64,000 nt of DNA from Caballeronia glathei (GTDB lineage: Bacteria > Pseudomonadota > Gammaproteobacteria > Burkholderiales > Burkholderiaceae): contig NZ_JFHC01000013.1 in NCBI RefSeq assembly GCF_000698595.1, positions 54,186-118,185 of the forward strand, in the 5' to 3' direction. A program made the translations under genes and the position numbers. The notes under the pieces are model-generated. The model searched no databases, was not told the DNA's origin, and saw nothing but the letters and a program-made list of their open reading frames with translations. Shown in pieces: positions 7,432-17,218 of the stretch. Each line of letters opens with the position of its first letter. Position 1 is the stretch's first letter.

Positions 7432-10400
7432 GTGTCTATCCGCGTTGCGCTGAATCACATCACACACTACCGTTACGACCGCCGCGTCGCACTGGGACCC
7501 CAGGTCATGCGGCTGCGTCCCGCACCGCATTGCCGCACGCCCGTGCTGTCGTATTCGATGCGGGTCGAGCCGGCCGATCACTTCATCAACTGGCAGCAGG
7601 ATGCGTTCGCGAACTACCAGGCGCGGCTCGTCTTTCCCGAGAAGACGCGCGAGCTGAAGATCACAGTCGATCTCGTCGTGGAAATGGCGGTGTACAACCC
7701 GTTCGATTTCTTCCTCGAACCGCACGCCGAGAAGTTCCCGTTCACCTATGAAGCGCATCTCGCCACGGAACTCGCGCCGTATCTCGTCAAGGCGGAGATG
7801 ACGCCGCTTCTCGCGCAGTTCGTCGCGAGCATCGACCGGACGCCGGTGGGCACCGCTGACTTCCTGGTGAACCTGAACCAGCGCCTGCAGCGCGAGATCG
7901 CCTACGTGATCCGCATGGAACCCGGCGTGCAGACGCCCGAGGAAACACTCGAGACGGCGCTCGGCTCGTGCCGCGACACGAGCTGGCTGCTCGTGCAGAT
8001 CCTGCGGCAGCTGGGGCTCGCCGCGCGTTTCGTCTCGGGCTACCTGGTGCAGCTGACGCCGGACCAGCCGGCGCTCGACGGCCCGAGCGGCACCGAGGTC
8101 GACTTCACCGACCTGCACGCGTGGTGCGAGGTCTACCTGCCGGGCGCGGGCTGGATCGGCCTCGATCCCACGTCCGGGCTGCTCGCCGGCGAGGGGCACA
8201 TTCCCGTCGCGTGCACGCCCGAGCCGGGCAGCGCCGCGCCGATTTCGGGCGCCGTCGACGAGAGCGAGGTCGCGTTCGAGCACCACATGTCGGTAGAGCG
8301 CGTGCTGGAGACGCCGCGCGTGACCAAGCCGTACACCGAAGAGGTGTGGGCCGGGGTGCAGGCGATGGGGGCGCAGGTGGACAGCCGTCTCGCCGACATG
8401 GACGTGCGTCTCACGATGGGCGGCGAGCCGACGTTCGTCGCGGTGCGCGACCGCGACGCGGCGGAGTGGAACACCGACGCGCTCGGGCCGACCAAGCGCG
8501 GCTACGCGGTGGCGCTGATGGACAAGCTGCGCGCGCGCTATGGAGTCGGCGGTTTCCTGCATGTCGGCCAGGGCAAGTGGTATCCGGGCGAGCAGCTGCC
8601 GCGCTGGGCGATGTCGCTGTTCTGGCGCGCCGACGGCGAGCCGATCTGGAGCGATCCGGCCCGCTTCGCGGACGAGCGCGATCCCGGCCACTACACGCCG
8701 GCGGACGCAGAGCGCTTCCTCACGCACCTGACGAAGAAGCTCGGCCTCGATACGGCGCATATCCAGCCGGGCTACGAGGACACGTTCTACTACCTGTGGC
8801 GCGAGCGGCGGCTGCCCGTCAACGTCGACCCGTTCGAGTCGGAACTCGACGACGAAATGGAGCGCGTGCGCGTGCGCCGCGTGTTCGACGCGGGCCTCTC
8901 GACCGTGACGGGCTATGTGCTGCCGATCACGCGCGAGCGCGACCTGCCGATGCAGGCGCCGAGGTGGGTGAGCGGCCCGTGGTTCTTCCGCGACGACCGC
9001 ATGTACCTGATTCCCGGTGACTCGCCGATGGGCTACCGGTTGCCGCTCGAATCGCTGCCGTGGGTCGATAAAGGCGACTATCCGTACCAGCATCCCCATG
9101 ACCCGTTCTCGCCGCCCGTGCCGTTGCGCTCGGCGGCGGAATTGCGGATGCAGTACGCGGGCGGCGGGCTCGGGCAGGGTGATGCCGGGGCAGAGGAAGG
9201 CGCGCCGGGAGCGGCTGCGGACGGCACCGGCGAGGGCGCACAGCGCGCCGCGGCGGCGCGCGGGCCGGCTTCGGCAGCGGCGCACTCACAGCGTCTGCCG
9301 GCGCGGGGCGAGTCCGCGTCGTGGATTCGCCGCACGGCGCTTTGCGTCGAGACGCGCGATCCGGCCCGCGCGGCCGGGCCGAAAGTCGAAGCCGAGAACT
9401 TCGGCAGCGACAAGAGCCTGCTGCACGTGTTCATGCCGCCGCTCACCGAACTCGACGACTACCTCGACCTGATCGCCGCCGTCGAGGCGAGCGCCGCCGA
9501 ATTGCAGATGAAGGTGATCGTGGAAGGCTATCCGCCGCCTCGCGACGCGCGTCTGAAGATGCTGCAGGTCACGCCGGACCCGGGCGTGATCGAGGTGAAC
9601 ATCCATCCGGCGGCGAACTGGGACCAGCTCGTCGATCACACCGAGTATCTGTACCAGTCGGCTCACGAGACCTATCTGAGCACCGAGAAGTTCATGACCG
9701 ACGGGCGCCACACCGGCACGGGCGGCGGCAATCACTTCGTGCTCGGCGGGGCGACGCCCGGCGACAGCCCGTTCCTGCGGCGGCCCGACCTGCTCGCGAG
9801 CCTGATCGGCTACTTCATCAACCACCCGTCGCTGTCGTACCTGTTCTCGGGCCTCTTTCTCGGGCCGACGAGCCAGGCGCCGCGCATCGACGAAGCGCGC
9901 AACGACCAGTTGTACGAAGTCGAGATCGCGTTCAGCGAACTGCAGCGGCAACTCGACCGGCTCGGCGGGCGCGACTCCGCGCAACTGCCGCCGTGGCTGA
10001 TCGACCGCACGCTGCGCAACCTGCTGATCGACGTGACAGGCAACACGCACCGCGCCGAGTTCTGCATCGACAAGCTGTATTCTCCCGACGGCCCGAACGG
10101 GCGCCTCGGCCTCCTGGAATTGCGCGGCTTCGAAATGCCGCCTCATGCGCGCATGAGCCTCGTGCAGCAATTGCTGCTGCGCGCGCTCGTCGCGCGTTTC
10201 TGGGAGAAGCCGTACACCACGCGCCTCACGCGCTGGGGCACGGAACTACACGACCGGTTCCTGCTCGGCACGTTCATCCGGATGGATTTCGACGACGTGA
10301 TCGCCGACCTGAACGAAGCCGGATTCGCGTTCGATACCGAATGGTTCGCGCCGCATTTCGAGTTCCGCTTCCCGCTCGTCGGGTCGATCCAGGCGAGCGG

Positions 10401-10911
10401 CATCGAACTGACGGTGAGAAACGCGCTCGAGCCGTGGCACGTGATGGGCGAGGAAAACGCGCCGGGCGGGACGGTGCGCTATGTGGATTCGTCGGTGGAG
10501 CGGCTGGAAGTGCATGTGCTCGGCCTGAACGACAGCCGCTACGTGGTGACGGTGAACGGCGTGCCGCTGCCGCTTCAGCCCACCGGCCGCGCGAGCGAGC
10601 ACGTCGCCGGGGTGCGCTTTCGGGCGTGGGCGCAGCCGTCGGCGCTGCATCCGTCGATCGGCGTCGATGCGCCGCTCACGTTCGACGTCGTCGATACATG
10701 GAGCAAGCGGTCGATCGGTGGATGCCGGTATCATGTATCCCATCCGGGCGGGCGCAGCTACGCGACCTTTCCGGTCAACGCCTATGAGGCGGAGAGCCGG
10801 CGTCGCGCGCGTTTCTTCAAGACCGGCCATACGCCGGGGCGCGTCGACGTGAAGGACCCGCAGCGCAGCCTCGAGTTTCCGTTCACGCTGGACCTGCGCC
10901 GCAGGAAATAG
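7432..10911 (+). CDS. Large transglutaminase plus DUF2126 protein
   Basis: A 1159-residue two-part protein. Residues 1 to about 290 form a bacterial transglutaminase N-domain and core with a complete triad: Cys180 (GSCRDTSW), His229 (DLHAWCEVY) and Asp245 (GLDPTSG). The rest is the DUF2126 region starting near RLTMGGEPTFVA, whose C-terminal half carries many conserved aromatic and acidic residues. The start is read as GTG 7432 because AGGAG sits six bases upstream and the product then begins SIRVALNHITHYRYDR, typical of the family; an ATG at 7405 is possible. A low-complexity Ala/Gly linker lies near residues 585-625. It begins the three-gene run 7432-14412. Confidence 0.9.
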   Translation: MSIRVALNHITHYRYDRRVALGPQVMRLRPAPHCRTPVLSYSMRVEPADHFINWQQDAFANYQARLVFPEKTRELKITVDLVVEMAVYNPFDFFLEPHAEKFPFTYEAHLATELAPYLVKAEMTPLLAQFVASIDRTPVGTADFLVNLNQRLQREIAYVIRMEPGVQTPEETLETALGSCRDTSWLLVQILRQLGLAARFVSGYLVQLTPDQPALDGPSGTEVDFTDLHAWCEVYLPGAGWIGLDPTSGLLAGEGHIPVACTPEPGSAAPISGAVDESEVAFEHHMSVERVLETPRVTKPYTEEVWAGVQAMGAQVDSRLADMDVRLTMGGEPTFVAVRDRDAAEWNTDALGPTKRGYAVALMDKLRARYGVGGFLHVGQGKWYPGEQLPRWAMSLFWRADGEPIWSDPARFADERDPGHYTPADAERFLTHLTKKLGLDTAHIQPGYEDTFYYLWRERRLPVNVDPFESELDDEMERVRVRRVFDAGLSTVTGYVLPITRERDLPMQAPRWVSGPWFFRDDRMYLIPGDSPMGYRLPLESLPWVDKGDYPYQHPHDPFSPPVPLRSAAELRMQYAGGGLGQGDAGAEEGAPGAAADGTGEGAQRAAAARGPASAAAHSQRLPARGESASWIRRTALCVETRDPARAAGPKVEAENFGSDKSLLHVFMPPLTELDDYLDLIAAVEASAAELQMKVIVEGYPPPRDARLKMLQVTPDPGVIEVNIHPAANWDQLVDHTEYLYQSAHETYLSTEKFMTDGRHTGTGGGNHFVLGGATPGDSPFLRRPDLLASLIGYFINHPSLSYLFSGLFLGPTSQAPRIDEARNDQLYEVEIAFSELQRQLDRLGGRDSAQLPPWLIDRTLRNLLIDVTGNTHRAEFCIDKLYSPDGPNGRLGLLELRGFEMPPHARMSLVQQLLLRALVARFWEKPYTTRLTRWGTELHDRFLLGTFIRMDFDDVIADLNEAGFAFDTEWFAPHFEFRFPLVGSIQASGIELTVRNALEPWHVMGEENAPGGTVRYVDSSVERLEVHVLGLNDSRYVVTVNGVPLPLQPTGRASEHVAGVRFRAWAQPSALHPSIGVDAPLTFDVVDTWSKRSIGGCRYHVSHPGGRSYATFPVNAYEAESRRRARFFKTGHTPGRVDVKDPQRSLEFPFTLDLRRRK

Positions 10912-10936
10912 ATTCTTAAACCAAGACCGGTGCAAT

Positions 10937-13510
10937 TTGTCCGTCCAATCTAGTCTTCCTTTCGAAGAAGTCGCGAGCCGCGCGAAGGTCTCAACCCCAT
11001 TGCGCGCGCTCCCAGTGAGGGAAGGACACTGGGATGAACTGCGCGACGAGTCGGGGCACCTGCGCGAGACCTGGCAGCGTTTTTTCGAACTGCTCGGCGA
11101 CGAGGGCATCGCCGGACTCGATCACGCGATCGATTCCATCGCCCAGCAGGTGCGCGACAACGACATCAGCTACAACGTCTACGCCGACAATGGCGAGCCG
11201 CGGCCGTGGTCGCTGGATGTGCTGCCGTTCATCATCGACGAGGGCGAATGGACCGTGCTCGAGCGCGCCGTGAAGCAGCGCGCCACGCTGCTCAACGCGA
11301 TCGTGCGCGACGTCTACGGTCCCCAGCGGCTCCTGCACGAAGGGTTCCTGCCGCCCGCGCTCGTCTTCGGGCACCCGGGCTACCTGCGCTCCGTAAAGGG
11401 GTTCGTGCCGCCCGGCGGGCAGTATCTGCAGCTCGTCGCGGTGGATCTCGCCCGCGCGCCGAGCGGCGACTGGGTGATCATGGCGCATCGCACGGAGGCG
11501 CCGTCCGGCCTCGGCTACGCGCTCGAAAACAGGCTGATCGTCGCGGGCGTGTTCGCCGATGCGTTCCGCTCGATGCAGGTCCGGCGTCTCGCGCCGTTCT
11601 ACTCGCGCCTCATCGCCTCGCTCGTCGAGGGCGGACGCGCCACCATGTCGGGCGAGGGCTCGCCGCACATTGCGCTCCTCACGCCGGGGCCATTCAGCGA
11701 GACCTTCTTCGAGCACGCATTTCTGGCGCGCTATCTCGGCGTGACGCTCGTCGAGGGCAAGGACCTGACGGTGCGCGACGACAAGCTCTACCTCAAGACC
11801 TTCGCCGGGCTCGAACGCGTCCACGTGTTGCTGCGGCGCCTGGACGATGCCTTTTGCGATCCGGTGGAACTGCGCGCCGACTCGACCATCGGCGTGCCGG
11901 GCCTTTTGCAGGTGATGCGCGCGGGCAACGTGATGGTGTCGAACGTGCCCGGTTCGGGCTTCGTCGAATCGCCGGCGCTGCATGGCTTCCTGCCGGCCAT
12001 CTCGCATTCGATGCTCAACGAGCGCCTGGAACTCCCGAGCGTGCCGACCTGGTGGTGCGGCGAAGAGGCGGCCCGCGAGTCGGCGCTGGAAACGCTCGGC
12101 GAGGCGTTCATCATTCCGACCTGGCCCGGCGTCGATCTCGACGGGCACAGTCCCCGCGGCTTCGGCGACGGTCTGCAGCCGCTCGCCGACTGGCAGAAGA
12201 GTATCGAGGCGATGCCCGATGCCTTCACGATCCAGGAGCTCTTTCCCGGCTCGCACGCGCCGCGCTACGAGGAGAGCACGATCGCGGGACGCTCGTCGGT
12301 GCTGCGCGTCTACGCGATCGCAGACATGAACGGCGGCTGGTCGGTGATGCCGGGGGGCTTCACGCGCCTGGGCGCCGAGCGGCAGCCGTCGGTGTCGATG
12401 CAATACGGCAGCAGCAGCGTCGACACGTGGGTGCTGTCGAGCCATCCGAGCTCGACCTTCTCGCTGCTGCCCACGCCGATGACGCCCGAGGACCTCGCGC
12501 GCAAGCACCGCACGGTATCGAGCCGCGCGGCGGAGAATCTGTTCTGGGCCGGCCGCTACAGCGAGCGCGCCGAGAACAACGTGCGGCTCGTGCGCGTGAT
12601 CCTCTCCTCGCTCGAAAGCAACGACGCCGAGGGCATGCTCGACACGATGGTGAGCCTCGCGTCGCAGTCGGGCCTGCTTCCGCCGGGCACGCCGCTCGTC
12701 GGGCACACCGCCGCTTCGCTCGAACGGATCCTCGTCGCCAATCTCGGCGAGGGCGGCCCGGCCGCGAGCATCGGGCAGAATCTCGCGAGCCAGGCGCGCG
12801 CAAGCGGCGAGATTCGCGGGCGCCTCTCCACCGACCACTGGCGCACGATTCTCGCGGCACGCAACGATTTCCGCGACGCCATCCAGGCCCTTCACGCGGC
12901 GCCCGGCATCGAGCGCTACGACCGCGTGCTGCTCACTCGCACGCTCGAAAACCTGGCGGCGCAACTGCTGGCGATCAGCGGCGCGCAAGGGGATCGCATG
13001 ACACGCGACGAGGCGTGGCGGCTCGTGTTCGTGGGACGCCACATCGAGCGCGTCATCACCATGGCGACGTTCCTGCGCACGGCCGCCGAACATGGCCAGA
13101 TCGCGACGCCCGGCGGGTTCGATCTCCTGCTGCAACTCTTCGACAGCACGCTCACGTATCGTTCGCTGTACCCGGGGCGCTTCGAGGTGCCGCCGCTCAT
13201 CGACCTGCTCGTGGTCGAGCCGACCAATCCGCGCGGCCTCTATGGCGTTTACAAGCGCCTGTGCGCGAAGCTCGTCGAAATCTCGCTCGCGGCGAACCGC
13301 GCGGGCCACGGCGATTTTCACCAGGCGACGCGTTTCGCGGCATCGCTGCGCGGGCTGGAAACGCTGTGCACGACGGACGCGCAGGCCCGGTACACGGAAG
13401 TCATCGCCGCCTGCGACGAACTCGCGGATCACGTGAGCGCCGCCGCCCACGAAATCAGCGCGCGCTACTTCAGCCACGCGAAGACGCAATCCCTGCAGGT
13501 GTCGTCGTGA
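10937..13510 (+). CDS. Fused ATP-grasp and alpha-E protein
   Basis: An 857-residue fusion of the two proteins that are encoded separately at 2525-5108. Residues 1 to about 500 match the circularly permuted ATP-grasp fold (PWSLDVLPFIIDEGEW, then FTRLGAERQPS and SSSVDTWVLSS). Residues from about 515 match alpha-E, with the signature LFWAGRYSERAEN. The glycine-rich ATP loop of the stand-alone paralogue is much less obvious here (FIIPTWPGVDLDGHSPRG), so nucleotide use may differ. The start used is TTG 10937, with no strong ribosome site, so it is uncertain. The stop overlaps the next start by four bases (GTGA), implying translational coupling. Confidence 0.88.
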   Translation: MSVQSSLPFEEVASRAKVSTPLRALPVREGHWDELRDESGHLRETWQRFFELLGDEGIAGLDHAIDSIAQQVRDNDISYNVYADNGEPRPWSLDVLPFIIDEGEWTVLERAVKQRATLLNAIVRDVYGPQRLLHEGFLPPALVFGHPGYLRSVKGFVPPGGQYLQLVAVDLARAPSGDWVIMAHRTEAPSGLGYALENRLIVAGVFADAFRSMQVRRLAPFYSRLIASLVEGGRATMSGEGSPHIALLTPGPFSETFFEHAFLARYLGVTLVEGKDLTVRDDKLYLKTFAGLERVHVLLRRLDDAFCDPVELRADSTIGVPGLLQVMRAGNVMVSNVPGSGFVESPALHGFLPAISHSMLNERLELPSVPTWWCGEEAARESALETLGEAFIIPTWPGVDLDGHSPRGFGDGLQPLADWQKSIEAMPDAFTIQELFPGSHAPRYEESTIAGRSSVLRVYAIADMNGGWSVMPGGFTRLGAERQPSVSMQYGSSSVDTWVLSSHPSSTFSLLPTPMTPEDLARKHRTVSSRAAENLFWAGRYSERAENNVRLVRVILSSLESNDAEGMLDTMVSLASQSGLLPPGTPLVGHTAASLERILVANLGEGGPAASIGQNLASQARASGEIRGRLSTDHWRTILAARNDFRDAIQALHAAPGIERYDRVLLTRTLENLAAQLLAISGAQGDRMTRDEAWRLVFVGRHIERVITMATFLRTAAEHGQIATPGGFDLLLQLFDSTLTYRSLYPGRFEVPPLIDLLVVEPTNPRGLYGVYKRLCAKLVEISLAANRAGHGDFHQATRFAASLRGLETLCTTDAQARYTEVIAACDELADHVSAAAHEISARYFSHAKTQSLQVSS

Positions 13511-14412
13511 AGATCGAAAAGACCGTGCTGTCGGTGTCGCACCGCACGACCTACCGCTACTCCACGTACGTGGAGACGGCGCAGCATCTCGCGACCACGC
13601 GGCCGCAGAACTGCGCGTGGCAGCGCGTGCTCTCGTACGAGGAAAGCATCGAGCCGACACCGTCGTATATCAATAGCCGCGTCGATGCCTTTGGCAACGA
13701 AGTGCTGTATTTCTCGCTGGAGTCGCCGCACCGGTCGCTTCAGATGATCAGCGAGGCGACCGTGGAACTGACGCCGCGCTGGGCGTCGCTCGATCCCGCC
13801 GCGACGCCCGCCTGGGATACGGTCGCCGCCGGCATGCGGTTCAGTGTGGGCGCGCCGTTTCTCCCGGAGTCGGAATTCTGCTTTGCGTCGCCGAACATCG
13901 GGCTCAGCCAGGATCTGCAGGACTACGGCCTCGAAAGCTTTCCGGAGGGCCGGCCTCTTGCCGAGGGCGCCATCGACCTGATGCACCGGATCCACGCCGA
14001 CTTCAAGTACCGGCCGCTCTCGACCTCCTACGACACGCCCGCGCACCGCGCGTTCGACCTGCGCAGCGGCGTCTGCCAGGACTTCGCGCAGGTTATGATC
14101 GGCTGCATGCGGGCCATCGGGCTGCCCGCGCGCTACGTGAGCGGCTATCTGCGCAACGATCCCGCGCCGGGTCAGGAGAAGCTGATCGGCGCGGACGCAT
14201 CGCACGCCTGGGTGTCGGTGTTCTGCCCGGGCAGCGGCTGGATCGACCTCGATCCGACCAACGACGTGCTCGCCGATCTCGGTCACGTGACGCTCGCCAT
14301 CGGCCGCGATTACAGCGATGTCTCGCTGCTGCGGGGACTCATTCTCGGTGGCGGCTCGCATCGCGTGGATGTCGGCGTGACCGTGCTCGCGCTGGACGCT
14401 GAGAAAAAGTGA
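13507..14412 (+). CDS. Transglutaminase-fold protein, intact triad
   Basis: A 301-residue protein with the transglutaminase N-domain and core. The full triad is present: Cys190 (GVCQDFAQVM), His233 (ASHAWVSVF) and Asp249 (DLDPTND). Such proteins may hydrolyse or transfer peptide amides. GTG at 13507 overlaps the stop of the fused ATP-grasp/alpha-E gene, so both are translated from one message. It is the third transglutaminase-fold protein in the cluster, and together with the 7432 protein shows the intact active site that the 5155 protein lacks. No signal peptide is seen, so action in the cytoplasm is likely. Confidence 0.9.
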   Translation: MKIEKTVLSVSHRTTYRYSTYVETAQHLATTRPQNCAWQRVLSYEESIEPTPSYINSRVDAFGNEVLYFSLESPHRSLQMISEATVELTPRWASLDPAATPAWDTVAAGMRFSVGAPFLPESEFCFASPNIGLSQDLQDYGLESFPEGRPLAEGAIDLMHRIHADFKYRPLSTSYDTPAHRAFDLRSGVCQDFAQVMIGCMRAIGLPARYVSGYLRNDPAPGQEKLIGADASHAWVSVFCPGSGWIDLDPTNDVLADLGHVTLAIGRDYSDVSLLRGLILGGGSHRVDVGVTVLALDAEKK

Positions 14413-14854
14413 CCGCGCACCGGGGCGCGGCGTCTCCGCAGACCGTCTCCTCGCCGCATCCGTGACGAAGCTCGCGATGTCGTCCATCAACTGATCGGCG
14501 AGCATTTGCTGCGCCTCGGGCGTCCGGGTCTATTTGCAGAGCGCATCTCGGCCGAAAAGAAAAGCGAGCCCAGCGCGATGATCCACGTCGATCTCCTGGA
14601 AGTCCTCCCCTCGCCGCGCTCCATCGGCTGAACGAAGCCTGGCGCGAGCCAGCGCTATGTCCAAACCAGCCACTCTGGTATGCCTGAAACGGCAATGTCC
14701 TTCCTGCAGCCCGCGACTAACATACGTCACATCGGCGTTCGCCAAGGCACGCATCCGGGCAGACAGTGCGAAAGAAATGAAAGCTCTGTGCGCGGGTTTG
14801 GTGTTCATCGGGATCGGCCGGATCACTAATCAACAAGTATGGAGACGACATCTC
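14413..14854. other. Intergenic region before catabolic cluster
   Basis: About 440 bases without a supported gene. It separates the ATP-grasp cluster from the catabolic cluster and must hold the promoter of the gene at 14855. No terminator hairpin with a T-run was recognised after 14412. The frame of the 14855 gene stays open through here but has no conserved sequence upstream of its GGAG. Confidence 0.5.
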
Positions 14855-15763
14855 ATGCAATCTTCGCAGTTGCCACGGATCGGCTTTGTCGGCCTCGGCG
14901 CTATGGGCTGGCCGATGGCCGCCTGCCTGTTGCGGGCCGGTTTTCCGCTTGTTCCCTATGACGTTCGCGCCGCCCATCGGGAGAAATTCGTCGAGACGGT
15001 AGGTGGAGGGCATGCCGGCTCGCTGGCCACGCTCGGCGCCTCCTGTGACATCGTGATCAATATTCTGCCGAACAGCGCGGTCGTGGAGAGCGTGCTGTTC
15101 GGCGACGACGGCATCGCGGAACACCTGCGCGAAGGCGCGCTCGTCATCGATATGACGTCGGGCGTGCCGCACGCAACGGTCGGCATGGCGGCGCGCCTCG
15201 CGAAACAGCGCGTGCACCTGTTCGACGCACCGGTCAGCGGCGGTGTGCCGCGTGCACGCAGCGGCGAGTTGACGATCATGGCCGGCGGCGAGCGCTCGCT
15301 GATCGACGACGCGATGCCGATTCTCGATGCGATGGGCTCCGTGATCCGCACCGGCCCGCTCGGCAGCGGTCATGCGATGAAGGCGCTGAACAATCTCGTG
15401 TCGGCGGGCGGCTTCCTGATCGGCGTCGAGGCGCTGCTGGTCGGCGCGAAGTTCGGCATCGATCCCGAGACGATGGTCGACATCCTCAATGTGTCGTCGG
15501 GCGTGAATAACAGCACGCAGAAGAAGTTCAAGCAATACGTGCTGACACGCGGCTTCGATTCGGGATTCTCGATCGAGCTGATGGTGAAGGATCTCGTGAT
15601 CGCGCTCGAGATTGCGCGCCAGCAAGGGCTCAACGTTCCGTTCGCGTCGCTCTGCCGCGACCTTTGGGGTGGCGCTTCGGCGCTGCTGGGCCCGGGAACC
15701 GACCACACCGCCGTGACGCTGATGAGCGAGCGCCTTGGCGGCGCCGAGATTCGCAAGCACTGA
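14855..15763 (+). CDS. NAD(P)-dependent 3-hydroxyisobutyrate dehydrogenase-like, copy 1
   Basis: A 302-residue beta-hydroxyacid dehydrogenase that should oxidise a 3-hydroxy acid (or reduce the semialdehyde) with NAD or NADP. The Rossmann motif GFVGLGAMG is at residues 10-18, the substrate loop reads FDAPVSGG, and the catalytic lysine lies in MKALNN. A late KDLVIALE helix is typical. GGAG lies ten bases before the ATG; the longer frame upstream is unconserved. It is the first of four such enzymes in the cluster and is followed 24 bases later by a MmgE/PrpD gene. Which hydroxyacid it uses is unknown. Confidence 0.92.
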   Translation: MQSSQLPRIGFVGLGAMGWPMAACLLRAGFPLVPYDVRAAHREKFVETVGGGHAGSLATLGASCDIVINILPNSAVVESVLFGDDGIAEHLREGALVIDMTSGVPHATVGMAARLAKQRVHLFDAPVSGGVPRARSGELTIMAGGERSLIDDAMPILDAMGSVIRTGPLGSGHAMKALNNLVSAGGFLIGVEALLVGAKFGIDPETMVDILNVSSGVNNSTQKKFKQYVLTRGFDSGFSIELMVKDLVIALEIARQQGLNVPFASLCRDLWGGASALLGPGTDHTAVTLMSERLGGAEIRKH

Positions 15764-15787
15764 AAGACGACACCACGGAGACACAGG

Positions 15788-17140
15788 ATGAGCACAGAAA
15801 CAGCGACGACCGGCCGGCTCGCCGCGCAGATCGTCGGCAGTTCGCTGGCGGAGATTCCCGCCGACGTCGTACACGAAGCGAAGCGTGCGCTGCTCAACAT
15901 TACCGGTTGCGCGCTCGGCGGGAGTTTGCATCCCGCCATGGATATCGCGATCGATGCGCTCGGCCCGTATGCGGGGCCGCCGAGTGCTGCAGTAATCGGG
16001 CGGCGCGAACGCTTCGATCCGCTCTTTGCCTCGATGCTGAATGGCATCAGCTCGCATGTTCACGACTACGACGACACCACGCCGCGCAATTACATCCACA
16101 ACAGCTCCCCGGTGGCGTCGGCATTGTTTGCTTACGCGAGCGAACGACGCGTGACAGGCCGCGACTTTCTGCATGCTTTCATCGTCGGCTTCGAAGTGGT
16201 GTCGCGGATCGGCAATGCAACTTATCCGGCGCATTACGATGCGGGCTGGCACAGCACCGGTTCGATCGGCGTGTTCGGTGCGGCCGTGGCGATCGGCCGG
16301 TTGCTCGGCCTGACGCAGCTACAGATGACGCATGCGATCGGTCTTGCCGCGACTCAGTCGGCGGGTCTGAGGGAAATGTTCGGCTCGATGGCGAAGTCGT
16401 TTCACCCGGGGCGCTCCGCTCAAAGCGGCTATATGGCGGCGCTGCTTGCGCAGAAGGGCTTCACGGCCGGGCTGCGCTCGCTCGAGGGACCACGCGGTTT
16501 CGCGGCGGTGCAAGCCGCCGCGTACGATCTCTCGAAGGTCGCCGATCGCTTTGGCGAAGACTTCGATCTCCGGGTGAACGCATACAAGCCGTTTCCCTGC
16601 GGCATCGTGATTCATCCAACGATAGACGCCTGCATCCAGATGCGTGATGAACACGACATCGACGCCGCGGACATCGTCGCCGTCAGGCTGCGCGTGGCGC
16701 CGCTCGTCAAGGATCTGTGCAACAAGCAGCACATCACGTGCGGCCTCGAAGGCAAGTTCTCGATCTATCACGCAGCGGCGATCGGCCTCGGAAGAGGCAA
16801 GGGCGGACTCGGTGAATTCACGGACGACGTCGTAACCGATCCTGTCCTCAAGCGCCTGCGCGAGATCACGGAGGCGACCGGTGACGAGCGTGTGAGCGAA
16901 GACAGCGTTCGCGTCGAGGTGCAGCTTGCCGACGGCCGCGTGCTGTCAAAAGATCTGGCGCAATCGCTCGGCAACCTCGCGCGGCCGCTTAGCGATGCCC
17001 AACTCGAACGAAAGTTCGCGGATCAGGCCGACGTCATCCCACGCGGCAGCGTCGATCGCCTGATGTCGTGCTGCTGGAACGTGGAGAGGCTCGCCGACAT
17101 GAACGAGCTGATCCGGCTGACCGTGCCGCCGCCTGCGTAG
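15788..17140 (+). CDS. MmgE/PrpD family protein, copy 1
   Basis: A 450-residue member of the family that includes 2-methylcitrate dehydratase and cis-aconitate decarboxylase: all-alpha plus C-terminal domain, cytoplasmic, acting on tricarboxylic or dicarboxylic acids. Typical strings are HDYDDTTPRNYIH near residue 94, the AGWHSTGSIGVFGAA block, KSFHPGRSAQSG, and YKPFPCG. GGAGACACAGG precedes the ATG. It is paralogous to the protein at 22853. Its place between a hydroxyacid dehydrogenase and an MFS transporter suggests a dehydration, decarboxylation or isomerisation step. The exact reaction cannot be read from sequence. Confidence 0.9.
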   Translation: MSTETATTGRLAAQIVGSSLAEIPADVVHEAKRALLNITGCALGGSLHPAMDIAIDALGPYAGPPSAAVIGRRERFDPLFASMLNGISSHVHDYDDTTPRNYIHNSSPVASALFAYASERRVTGRDFLHAFIVGFEVVSRIGNATYPAHYDAGWHSTGSIGVFGAAVAIGRLLGLTQLQMTHAIGLAATQSAGLREMFGSMAKSFHPGRSAQSGYMAALLAQKGFTAGLRSLEGPRGFAAVQAAAYDLSKVADRFGEDFDLRVNAYKPFPCGIVIHPTIDACIQMRDEHDIDAADIVAVRLRVAPLVKDLCNKQHITCGLEGKFSIYHAAAIGLGRGKGGLGEFTDDVVTDPVLKRLREITEATGDERVSEDSVRVEVQLADGRVLSKDLAQSLGNLARPLSDAQLERKFADQADVIPRGSVDRLMSCCWNVERLADMNELIRLTVPPPA

Positions 17141-17218
17141 CAGGCTTCGTTGCCACCGAAGCGAACATGGCGGCAAGGCGAATCAGCAGCACACCAATAA
17201 AACACAAGGAGACAACCG

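Noticed and set aside
7411..9285. 624-codon minus-strand frame opposite the DUF2126 protein
   Set aside because: Composition typical of a GC-rich shadow; no ribosome site or family resemblance.
10991..13660. 889-codon open frame on the minus strand opposite the fused ATP-grasp/alpha-E gene
   Set aside because: Arg/His/Ala-rich with no motif, fully antisense to a gene with strong family features; a frame kept open by high GC.
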